A DNA stretch of 64,000 nucleotides from Streptomyces griseorubiginosus (GTDB lineage Bacteria; Actinomycetota; Actinomycetes; Streptomycetales; Streptomycetaceae). Below, one piece after another: positions 39,154-46,236 of this stretch. How positions within the stretch are numbered: position 1 is the first letter of the stretch; the number at the start of each line of letters is the position of its first letter. The DNA lies in assembly GCF_001514195.1 (NCBI RefSeq), contig NZ_KQ948737.1, forward strand, positions 824,012-888,011, given 5' to 3'. The position numbers were made by a program, and so were the translations under genes. The notes under the pieces were generated by a model. That model was not told where the DNA came from. It searched no databases and saw only the letters and a list, made by a program, of their open reading frames with translations.

Positions 39154-40161
39154 TCATTTGACCGACTCCGGGGCGACCGACAGCACGATCTTGCCGCGGT
39201 TGTCGCGCCGCTCCAGCCGTTCGTGGGCGGTCCGCGCCTCCTGAAGGGGTACGACGGTCTCGACCGGTACCCGAAAGGCGCCGGCCGCGACCCGCTCGGC
39301 GATCTCCCGCAGGTCGGGACGCGGGTCGTAGCCGTGGACCTGGAGGTCGGTGAGCTGGAAGCCGAGGATCGAGGCGTTCTTGGGATAGAAGTCGCGGGTG
39401 TCCACGGTGCTGGGCTCCAGGGCCACGTTGGCGAGGGCGACGACCCGGCCGGCGTGTCCCACCTCGCGCAGGCTGCGCCCGAAAGCCGGCCCGCCGACCG
39501 TGTCGAGGACCACGTCGGCCCCGCGCCCCTCGGTGAGCCGCAGCACCTCCTCGACCTCGGCGTCGTCGGGGTGGGCGGAGGTGTCGACGGTGACGTCGGC
39601 GCCGAACTCCCCCGCCCAGGCGGCCTTCTCGGCCGAGCCGGCCAGGGCGAGCACCCGCGCCCCCGCCTCGGCGGCGATCTGCACGGCCGCGGTACCGACT
39701 CCGCTCGCCGCCGCCTTCACCACCACGGTGTCCCCCTTGGAGACCCGGGCGAGATGCCGCACGCAGTACCAGGCGCTGAGCCAGGCGATCGGCAGGGCGG
39801 CGGCCCGGGTCAGGTCCACGCCGTCCGGGAGCACCACCACGTTGTCGGCGGACACCGTGGCCAACTCGGCGTAGAAGCCGGACGACCTGCCGCCGTCCAG
39901 GGCCACGACCCGCTGCCCCGGGGCGAGTTCCGCTACGCCCTCCCCCACCGCGACGACGACACCCGCCGCCTCCGCGCCCGGGATCAGGGGCGGTTGCCCG
40001 GCACGGTGGTAACGGCCGGACCGCAGCAGGGCGTCCGCCCGGTTCACGCCCGCCGCGACGATCCGCACCAGCACCTCACCGGGACCCGGCTCCGGGTCGG
40101 GCACCTCCACCGGCACCAGGACCTCCGGTCCGCCGAACCTGTCGATCCGCACCGCACGCAT
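39154..40161 (-). CDS. NADPH:quinone oxidoreductase-like MDR enzyme
   Basis: A 335-residue zinc-independent medium-chain reductase. Landmarks: VLVRIVAAGVNRADALLRSGRY, PPLIPGAEAAGVVVAVGEGV, and DTVVVKAAASGVGTAAVQIAAEAGARVLALAG (cofactor loop). It is divergent from the CGNR regulator gene. Two of the three 21-base operators (40201-40221, 40229-40249) lie within its upstream region, so it is very probably the main target of that regulator. The natural substrate is unknown; quinone or enone reduction with NADPH is the family default. Confidence 0.88.
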   Translation of the reverse strand: MRAVRIDRFGGPEVLVPVEVPDPEPGPGEVLVRIVAAGVNRADALLRSGRYHRAGQPPLIPGAEAAGVVVAVGEGVAELAPGQRVVALDGGRSSGFYAELATVSADNVVVLPDGVDLTRAAALPIAWLSAWYCVRHLARVSKGDTVVVKAAASGVGTAAVQIAAEAGARVLALAGSAEKAAWAGEFGADVTVDTSAHPDDAEVEEVLRLTEGRGADVVLDTVGGPAFGRSLREVGHAGRVVALANVALEPSTVDTRDFYPKNASILGFQLTDLQVHGYDPRPDLREIAERVAAGAFRVPVETVVPLQEARTAHERLERRDNRGKIVLSVAPESVK

Positions 40162-40200
40162 ACCGCACCCGCTCTCTCCCGCAGCCGCACCCGGACGACT

Positions 40201-40368
40201 GACACCAGTTGAACTGGTGTCACCCTCCGACACCGCATCAACCGGTGTCAAGAGGGGGCGGCCGGCACATCCGACGGCCCGGCATCCGACGGCCGTGCAT
40301 CAAACGGCCCGACATCCGACGGCCGGACACCCCGCCGCCCCGCATCCGACACCCCATGAACCGGTGTA
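40201..40368. promoter_or_regulatory. Three 21-bp operators of the CGNR regulator module
   Basis: Three 21-base sites share the pattern GACACC-N9-GGTGTC. Site 1 (40201-40221) is a perfect palindrome with 10-base arms, GACACCAGTT and AACTGGTGTC. Site 2 (40229-40249) has perfect 7-base arms (GACACCG, CGGTGTC). Site 3 (40348-40368) has one changed end base and overlaps the -10 (TACGCT, 40367-40372) of the regulator gene, whose ATG follows seven bases later. Sites 1 and 2 are near the oxidoreductase gene. Confidence 0.8.
40267..40327. repeat. Short tandem repeat between the operators
   Basis: Four units of about 15-17 bases with the core CATCCGACGGCC (one reading CATCAAACGGCC) sit between operator 2 and operator 3. 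They act as a spacer and suggest slippage within this regulatory region. Confidence 0.65.
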
Positions 40369-40379
40369 CGCTCGACGGC

Positions 40380-40961
40380 ATGACCGGCAGCCCCGCCCCC
40401 GCCGACCCGGCGCTCGCCTTCCCGTTCATCGGCGGGCGCCCCTGCCTGGACTTCGTCGCGACCCTCGGCAGACGGCACGCCACCCCGCTGGAGCGGATCC
40501 CCGACCCCGCGGCCCTCGCCCGCTGGTTCGCGGAGGCGGAGCTGGCCGCCGGTGCGGAGCCGGTGCGGGTGAGCGCGCGTGACCTGGCCGACGCCCGCTC
40601 GCTGCGGGAGGCGGTGTACGGGCTGCTCCGCGCCGCGATGGCGGGAGCCGAGCCGGACCCGGCCGATGTGTCACGGGTCAACGCGGTCGCCGCCCAGCCG
40701 GATCTCGCACCGCAGCTGGGCGCCGCCCGCTGGACGGCACGCGGCCCGGCACGCGCGGCTCTCGCCACGGTGGCCCGGGACGCCGTGCTCCTGGTGCGGG
40801 GGCCGCTCCTGGAGCGGGTCAAGGAGTGCGAGAACCCGGACTGCTCCCTGCTGTTCCTGGACGACTCGCAGGCCAGGCGGCGCCGTTGGTGTTCGATGGA
40901 CCGTTGCGGGAACCTGGCGAAGATCGCGGGATACCGAGCGCGGAGCCGCGTCACACGCTGA
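40380..40961 (+). CDS. ABATE domain / CGNR zinc-finger transcriptional regulator
   Basis: A 193-residue protein. The N-terminal ABATE domain (about 10-140) begins FPFIGGRPCLDFVATLGRR. The C-terminal CGNR finger is VKECENPDCSLLFLDDSQARRRRWCSMDRCGNLAKIAGYRAR, with four zinc cysteines and the CGN motif. The ATG at 40380 has no ribosome site and follows a -10 by seven bases, so it is probably leaderless. The family is thought to be ligand-responsive stress regulators and is little studied. Three identical-type operators at its promoter and the divergent oxidoreductase support autoregulation. Confidence 0.88.
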   Translation: MTGSPAPADPALAFPFIGGRPCLDFVATLGRRHATPLERIPDPAALARWFAEAELAAGAEPVRVSARDLADARSLREAVYGLLRAAMAGAEPDPADVSRVNAVAAQPDLAPQLGAARWTARGPARAALATVARDAVLLVRGPLLERVKECENPDCSLLFLDDSQARRRRWCSMDRCGNLAKIAGYRARSRVTR

Positions 40962-41103
40962 AGCCCCCGGACACGGCGTGTCCGCCGTCACCGCCCGGGC
41001 CCCTTGCCGCGACAAGCCCGAGCCCGCACGCTTGGGCAGCTCGCGGACCAGATGGTCCGCGGCGATGTGTGGACGCTTCTGCGAAACGGGAACAGACCAG
41101 AGC

Positions 41104-42381
41104 ATGCAAGGTGTACGTGAGTGGACGGCGCGTCTCGTGGCCTGGGCGAGGCGGCGCCGGGACCCCGTGGTGGTGCAGACCCTGCGATCGGCGGCCGCGG
41201 CCACGATCGCGTACGTCATCGCACTGCGGCTCAGTCCCGAGGCGGCCCCGCTCACCGCACCGCTGACCGCGCTGCTCGTCGTGCAGGTCACCCTCTACTC
41301 CACGCTCACCACCGGTGTCCGCCGGGTGAACTCGGTGGTGACGGGCGTCCTCGTCGCCATCGCCTTCAGTCTGCTGGTGGGGCTGACCTGGTGGAGCCTG
41401 GGCCTGCTGATCGTGGCGTCGCTGGTGGTCGGACGGCTGGTGCGGGTCGAGGAGTTCGTGCCCGAGGTGGCGATCAGCGCCATGCTGGTGCTCGGCGTGA
41501 CCACCGTCGGGGACACCGCCTGGGCGCGGGTGCTGGAGACGCTGATCGGCGCGGTCGTCGGGCTCGCCTGCAATCTGCTGCTCGCTCCCCCGGTGTGGGT
41601 GGACGAGGCCGGCGAGTCGATCGAGGGACTGGCCCGCCGGGTGCGCAAGCTGATGCTGCGGATGGGTGAGGAGGCCGCGGGCCGGCCGCCGGTGGAGCTG
41701 GCGACGGCCCGGTTGTACGAGGCGCGCGAGCTGGACCACGACATCGTCGAGGTGGACGCCGCGCTCCGGCAGGCCGAGGACAGTCTCAAGCTCAATCCCA
41801 GGGTGAAGGAGGGCCTGCTGCACCGGGTGGTGCTGCGCACCGGTCTGGACACCCTGGAGATCTGCACGGTCGTGCTGCGGGTTCTCGCCCGCACCCTGAC
41901 CGACCTCGCCAAGGAACGCGACCCCTTCGCCGAGGATCCGGGCCTGCTCGACAGGGACCAGGATCCCGAGCCGCTGTTCGGCCCGGAGACCGGGCGCACG
42001 GTGGAGCAGCTGCTGTCCGAGATCGGGGACGCCGTGGTCAGCTTCGCCGTCCTGGTCACCACCCACGTCAGCGTGAGCGCCGAGTCCGCGGAGGGCCGTC
42101 TCACCGCCGAGCTGCGGCAGGCCTCCGCGACCCGGGACAAGCTCGCCCAGCTGCTCCTGGAGGGGATCCAGCGCGACTCCCGGCACTGGCAGCTGCACGG
42201 CGCCGTCCTGACGGAGGTCAACCGCATCCTCGACGAGCTGGACACCGAGCACCGCTCTCGCCGTCTGCTGGAGGAGCTGGACCGGGCCGCGCGCGAGCAG
42301 CGGGAGCGGATGCCGCATCTGACCCGGTTGCAGGAGAGCTGGCGCCGGAACCGCCGGGCACTCGCCCGTCGTTCTAGGTGA
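41104..42381 (+). CDS. FUSC family membrane protein, paralogue of the gene at 23940
   Basis: A 425-residue protein. The N-terminal domain has about six transmembrane segments with LRSAAAATIAYVIALRLSPEAAPLTAPLTALLVVQVTLYSTLTTG and PEVAISAMLVLGVTTVGDTAWARVLETLIGAVVGLACNLLLAPPVWVD, typical of the aromatic acid exporter/FUSC family. The C-terminal 230 residues are soluble and rich in coiled-coil helices (KLNPRVKEGLL, ASATRDKLAQLLLEGIQRD). There is no strong ribosome site. A transport function for aromatic acids is inferred from the family only. Confidence 0.82.
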   Translation: MQGVREWTARLVAWARRRRDPVVVQTLRSAAAATIAYVIALRLSPEAAPLTAPLTALLVVQVTLYSTLTTGVRRVNSVVTGVLVAIAFSLLVGLTWWSLGLLIVASLVVGRLVRVEEFVPEVAISAMLVLGVTTVGDTAWARVLETLIGAVVGLACNLLLAPPVWVDEAGESIEGLARRVRKLMLRMGEEAAGRPPVELATARLYEARELDHDIVEVDAALRQAEDSLKLNPRVKEGLLHRVVLRTGLDTLEICTVVLRVLARTLTDLAKERDPFAEDPGLLDRDQDPEPLFGPETGRTVEQLLSEIGDAVVSFAVLVTTHVSVSAESAEGRLTAELRQASATRDKLAQLLLEGIQRDSRHWQLHGAVLTEVNRILDELDTEHRSRRLLEELDRAAREQRERMPHLTRLQESWRRNRRALARRSR

Positions 42382-42408
42382 GACAGGCACAGCGATCAAG
42401 GGGGGCCG

Positions 42409-43431
42409 ATGGGCGACACGGGTGTGCGGATCGACGGGAACACGCTGCGGTTGCCGGGCGGTGCGGCGGTGCGGTTCATCCGCACCCTGCGGCTGCCCGA
42501 GACGGGCACGCATCCGCTGCCGCCGGGGCTCGGCGAGTTCCCGGTGCGCCGGGTCTCGGACTACCCCGACACCGTGCCGGAGCAGTGGCGGGCGCGCGGC
42601 GGGGTGATGCTGCCCGTGTATCTGCGCGAGGCGATGTGGCTGAGCTTCGGCGGCACCCTCGAGCCGGCCGCCCTCCAGGTGGGGGTGGGCAAGGTGTGCG
42701 CGGTCTCCGGCAAGCCGTGGAGCGACCGCCTCGCCCGCGACCCGCAGAACTACGTGGTGCTGCCTCGTCAGCCCTGGCTGGACGGCATCAACTCCGGCAA
42801 GGGGACGGTCCGCCAGTTCGTGGCGGTGCCGCTCGGCCACGGCGCGACCGTCGAGGGGCAGGTCACGGGCGAGGAGGTCTGGGGCGGTGTGCAGCTCCAG
42901 TCCTACGCGCTGAAGAAGGAGCGGCTGGCCGAGTGGCGTGAGACGCAGCAGCAGATGCGGTCGGCGAGCGGACCCGCCGGGGGCTACGGCGCCGCCGCGC
43001 CCATGGCCATGGCGGCGCCCGCGGCTCCGGCGGCGGCGCCCCGCAGGGCCTCGGCGATGGGACTCGGCGTCGGCGGCTCGATGCGCCAGGAGGTCTACCG
43101 CGACGAACGGCCCCTGTCGGACTGGGCCGGCACCCCGGCGGGCCGGGTGTTCGTGCACCTGGTGACCCCGCCGGAGTGGCGCCGTATCACCGGCGAGGCT
43201 CCCCCGCCGTCCCCGGTGGACCGCGCGGCTTACACCAGGGCCGGGTTGCCCTGGTTCGACTACTACGACCAGGACGCGCAGGACCTCGCCCCGACGGACG
43301 CCCTGGAAGGGGTGAAGCCGGTCGGGGACTGGCTCGGCGACGATCACGAGCCGTGGCAGCCGCCGACGTCCACGCAGGTCAAGCCGCTGGGCGACGCGCC
43401 GGGCAAGCCGGTGGAGGACGGCGACTGGTAG
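42409..43431 (+). CDS. Conserved hypothetical protein with a flexible Ala/Pro/Met linker
   Basis: A 340-residue cytoplasmic protein behind GGGGGG. An N-terminal region of about 1-185 (LPGGAAVRFIRTLRLPETGTHPLPPGLGEFPVRRVSDYPDT, then GVMLPVYLREAMWLSFGG and KVCAVSGKPWSDRL) looks globular. A low-complexity linker follows at about 195-220 (PAGGYGAAAPMAMAAPAAPA). The C-terminal part (PEWRRITGEAPPPSPVDRAAYTRAGLPWFDYYD) is rich in aromatic residues. I do not recognise a named family. It starts 28 bases after the FUSC gene on the same strand, so cotranscription is likely. Confidence 0.72.
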   Translation: MGDTGVRIDGNTLRLPGGAAVRFIRTLRLPETGTHPLPPGLGEFPVRRVSDYPDTVPEQWRARGGVMLPVYLREAMWLSFGGTLEPAALQVGVGKVCAVSGKPWSDRLARDPQNYVVLPRQPWLDGINSGKGTVRQFVAVPLGHGATVEGQVTGEEVWGGVQLQSYALKKERLAEWRETQQQMRSASGPAGGYGAAAPMAMAAPAAPAAAPRRASAMGLGVGGSMRQEVYRDERPLSDWAGTPAGRVFVHLVTPPEWRRITGEAPPPSPVDRAAYTRAGLPWFDYYDQDAQDLAPTDALEGVKPVGDWLGDDHEPWQPPTSTQVKPLGDAPGKPVEDGDW

Positions 43432-43458
43432 CGGCCCGTCTGCCTCGGGTTGCACCGG

Positions 43459-43512
43459 CCGGGTGATCCGGGCGAAGGTGGCTGTTCAGGTCAGGAACGG
43501 TCGATCACCCGG
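43459..43512 (+). promoter_or_regulatory. Long-range inverted repeat in the lactonase leader
   Basis: CCGGGTGATC (43459-43468) and GATCACCCGG (43503-43512) are perfect 10-base complements separated by 34 bases. The right arm ends on the CGGAG ribosome site of the lactonase gene (ATG at 43524). Folding could partly hide the site. It might be a translational switch or simply a transcriptional operator; no known riboswitch motif is present. Confidence 0.35.
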
Positions 43513-43523
43513 AGTGCGCACGG

Positions 43524-44750
43524 ATGGGCAGGACGAACGGCTGCTGGAGCAGGCGCCGGTTCGTCGGCGCCCTCGCGGGAGCGGCTTCGGGCCTCACGGC
43601 CTGCGCGTCGCCCTCCGGATCGTCGGCAGAGTCGGCTCCCCGGGAGACACCGGCGAGTTCCCGAGCGTCCCGGTCACCGGTTCCGAAGGGCACGCCCTCA
43701 CCCGCCACGTCCGCTCCGGCCGGCCCCCGCCCCCTCTACCTAGGCACCTACACCACCGTGGAGGGCGGCGGGCCCGGTGTCGGGGTGGCCCGCTACGACA
43801 CCGACAGCGGCCGGATCACCGGCACCGGCGCGATCACCGGGCTCATCAACCCGTCCTACCTCGCCCTGCACCCCGACGGCCGCACGCTGTACGCGGTCGC
43901 CGAGCACGACGCCGGTGCCGTGACCGCCGTACGCCTGGCCGACCGCAAGGTGCTGGGGAGCCGGAGCTCGGGCGGGGCGGGGCCGTGCCATCTGTCGGTG
44001 GATCCGGGCGGGCGCTGGCTGCTGAGCGCGAACTACACCTCCGGCAGTGTCGCCGTGCATCCGATCGACTCCTCGGGCGCGCTCGGCGAGCGCCGGGAGA
44101 CGGTGACGCACTCCCGTCCCGCGCCCGGTCCCGGCCAGGACGGGCCGCACGCCCACCAGTTCCTCACCGCTCCCGACGGCGGCCATGTGCTCGCCGTCGA
44201 CCTGGGCACCGACACCGTCTACAGCTACCGCCTGAACGAGCGCACCGGCGCGCTCACCGAGGTCGCGCAGGCGCACACCCGGCCCGGTGCCGGGCCACGC
44301 CATCTGACCTTCCATCCCGGTGGCCGCTACGCCTATCTGGCCAACGAGTCCGACAACACGGTGGCGGTGTGCGGCTACGACATCCGCAGCGGCCGGCTGA
44401 GCATCGGGGCGGCGCAGTCCACCGGAACCGGACCGGGCACCAGCTACCCGGCGCAGTTCCTGGTCACGGCGAACGGTGCGTTCGCCTATCTCGCCAACCG
44501 CGGCGACAACAGCCTCACCCGGTACGCGGTGGAGGCGGACGGCGCCCGGCTGCGGCTGCTCGACACCGTGCCGGTGCACGGGGACTTCCCGCGGCACATC
44601 GCCTTCTCGCCGGACGGCTCGCTGCTCTTCGCGGCGAACCAGAGGTCGAGCACGGTCAGCGTCTTCCACGTGAACGCGGCCGACGGTGAACTGAGGCTCG
44701 CGGGAGAGCCGTTCGCCTCACCCGTCGCCGTCTGTGCGCTGCCGCTGTAG
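43524..44750 (+). CDS. Secreted lactonase-family seven-bladed beta-propeller (Tat lipoprotein)
   Basis: A 408-residue protein. The N-terminus has a twin-arginine signal (WSRRRFVGALAGAASGL) ending in the lipobox LTAC, so it is probably exported by Tat and lipid-anchored. A Ser/Pro-rich linker follows to about residue 70. The domain then carries the repeated blade motifs of 6-phosphogluconolactonase-like proteins: LYLGTYTTVEGGGPGVGV, SYLALHPDGRTLYAV, GPCHLSVDPGGRWLLSANY, GPRHLTFHPGGRYAYLANE, and FPRHIAFSPDGSLLFAANQ. Hydrolysis of a sugar lactone outside the cell is plausible. Confidence 0.88.
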   Translation: MGRTNGCWSRRRFVGALAGAASGLTACASPSGSSAESAPRETPASSRASRSPVPKGTPSPATSAPAGPRPLYLGTYTTVEGGGPGVGVARYDTDSGRITGTGAITGLINPSYLALHPDGRTLYAVAEHDAGAVTAVRLADRKVLGSRSSGGAGPCHLSVDPGGRWLLSANYTSGSVAVHPIDSSGALGERRETVTHSRPAPGPGQDGPHAHQFLTAPDGGHVLAVDLGTDTVYSYRLNERTGALTEVAQAHTRPGAGPRHLTFHPGGRYAYLANESDNTVAVCGYDIRSGRLSIGAAQSTGTGPGTSYPAQFLVTANGAFAYLANRGDNSLTRYAVEADGARLRLLDTVPVHGDFPRHIAFSPDGSLLFAANQRSSTVSVFHVNAADGELRLAGEPFASPVAVCALPL

Positions 44751-45443
44751 GGCTCGCGGGCAGGACGCGGCGCTCGCCTGGGTGAGCAGGACGTGCATGC
44801 GCTCCGTCAGCCGCGCCACGTCGTCGGCGGGCGCGTGGAAGGGCAGGCGTACGTCGCCGTGGGCGCGGGCGCGCTCGATGCGCAGGGTCAGTCCGTGCCG
44901 GTCCACGGCGAGGGGCTGGACGCGGACCGCGCCGTGCAGGCTGTCGGGGTCGACGAGCCGGGTGAGCCGTTCGACGGCGTCGGGGTGGCAGTCGGCGAGG
45001 TGGGTGAGCAGCCGGGCCTCGGCGGTGGCGAGCGGGTCGGGCGCGGCGGCGGCGAACTCGTCCAGGTCGACGACGACCGCGCCGGAGGGCCTGCGCAGCA
45101 CCGCGCGGGTGGGCTCGAACCCCAGTTTGCCATCGGCGGGGACGAGCCGGCCGGCGATCCACAGCCGGGCGCGGATCCGGCTGCGCACCGGGACGGGGGC
45201 CACGTCGGCGAACTCCAGGACGGCGGACGGCTCGCCGCGGGGCGCGCAGATCGCGGCCGTCGCCAGGGTGCTGTCCTCGGGGACGTCCAGCGTCACCCGT
45301 CCGTCCTCGGTGACGGTGTGCGCGCCGACGAACTCCTCGCGGCCGCCTTCGGCGGTCACCGCGCAGGACCAGGCGGCGGCGAGCACCGACCGGGCGTGTT
45401 CGGCCGCGGACGGCGCGGCCGTCCAGGGTTGGCTGTCACCCAT
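44718..45443 (-). CDS. DUF2470 heme-utilisation-like protein under iron control
   Basis: A 241-residue protein with AAGGAGG before the ATG at 45441-45443. An N-terminal domain of about 1-130 has the split-barrel look of heme iron utilisation proteins (GRVTLDVPEDSTLATAAICAPRGEPSAVLEFADVAPVPVRSRIRARLWIAGRL). The C-terminal DUF2470 domain follows (LLTHLADCHPDAVERLTRLVDP and DRHGLTLRIERARAHGDVRLPFHAPADDVARLTERMHVLL). An iron box directly upstream indicates DmdR1/IdeR repression. A role in heme-iron release or handling is inferred. It overlaps the convergent lactonase 3' end by 33 bases. Confidence 0.88.
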   Translation of the reverse strand: MGDSQPWTAAPSAAEHARSVLAAAWSCAVTAEGGREEFVGAHTVTEDGRVTLDVPEDSTLATAAICAPRGEPSAVLEFADVAPVPVRSRIRARLWIAGRLVPADGKLGFEPTRAVLRRPSGAVVVDLDEFAAAAPDPLATAEARLLTHLADCHPDAVERLTRLVDPDSLHGAVRVQPLAVDRHGLTLRIERARAHGDVRLPFHAPADDVARLTERMHVLLTQASAASCPRALQRQRTDGDG

Positions 45444-45453
45444 CCGTTCCTCC

Positions 45454-45472
45454 TTAGGTAAGGCTTGCCTAA
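45454..45472. promoter_or_regulatory. DmdR1/IdeR-type iron box
   Basis: TTAGGTAAGGCTTGCCTAA is a 19-base near-perfect palindrome matching the actinobacterial iron-box consensus TTAGGTTAGGCTAACCTAA closely. It is 11 bases upstream of the DUF2470 start, overlapping the ribosome site region, so iron-loaded repressor would block transcription. Confidence 0.9.
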
Positions 45473-45520
45473 CCTATCGAAGATCGGAGAGTAAGCCAAC
45501 CACGGACGCGTGAGATCCGG

Positions 45521-46129
45521 TCAGAGCGCGAGAACGCCGAGCAGGGCCCGTGCGCACAGATCGCGCAGCTGCTCACGGGAGAGGTCCGCGCCCCGCAGCC
45601 ACTCCAGACAGACCGCCGTGGTGAAGGCCAGCCAGCCCCGGACGGCCAGCCGGAGATCGGGGCGCGCCTGCGCCGCAGGACCGAACTCCGGGTCGGCGGC
45701 CAGCGCGGCGAGGATCTGCCGCTCCTGTGCGGCCAGCGCCCGCTGATAGACCCGGCGCACCGCCTGGTCCCCCGCCGCGTCGGCGCGATGGAAGGCACGG
45801 AAGCCGTGCGCGTGGGCGTGGACGTACTCCAGATACGTGTCCAGGCCGGCGGAGAGCTGCTCGCGCACCGGGACGCCGGGCACGGCGGCGGTCATGGCCA
45901 GCATCCGCTCGCTCTCCCGCTCGACGACCGCGGCGAAGAAGTCCCGCTTGGTCGGGAAGTAGTGGTAGAGCAGCCCCCGCGAGACCCCGGCGATCTCGGC
46001 GACCTGCTCGATCCACACGTCGTCGTACGGGCTCTCGGAGAACAGCTTCGCGCCCACCGACAGGAGCTGCTCGCGGCGCTCCCCGGTGCTGAGCCTGCGG
46101 CGCGTGCGCTCGCCCTGCTTCCCGGCCAT
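45521..46129 (-). CDS. TetR family transcriptional regulator
   Basis: A 202-residue protein. HTH: RREQLLSVGAKLFSESPYDDVWIEQVAEIAGVSRGLLYHYFPTKRDFFAAVV (about 18-70), the classic GLLYHYFPTKRDF recognition helix. There is no ribosome-binding site. On its strand a TAAAGT -10-like element ends six bases before the ATG, so it is probably leaderless. It is divergent from the stand-alone CYP102-like P450 at 46237, and a repressor role on that gene is likely. The C-terminal domain is generic. Confidence 0.88.
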   Translation of the reverse strand: MAGKQGERTRRRLSTGERREQLLSVGAKLFSESPYDDVWIEQVAEIAGVSRGLLYHYFPTKRDFFAAVVERESERMLAMTAAVPGVPVREQLSAGLDTYLEYVHAHAHGFRAFHRADAAGDQAVRRVYQRALAAQERQILAALAADPEFGPAAQARPDLRLAVRGWLAFTTAVCLEWLRGADLSREQLRDLCARALLGVLAL

Positions 46130-46236
46130 GCCCGCACTTTACTTGACGCCGGTTCAACAAGGAGACCAGACTGAGGCGCGTTATTGAACTCGCGTACAAC
46201 GCGCTGAACTGCCGCTGGATCAAAGGAGATCTCGCC
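46130..46236. promoter_or_regulatory. Divergent promoter between the TetR gene and the P450 gene
   Basis: This 107-base gap contains TTGA-N7-TCAA near 46143-46157 (TTGACG and TTCAA arms) and GCGCGTT (46176-46182) with AACGCGC (46198-46204). These are partial palindromes that may be TetR or related sites. An AAAGGAG ribosome site lies just before the P450. No high-confidence core promoter for the rightward gene was identified. Confidence 0.4.
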
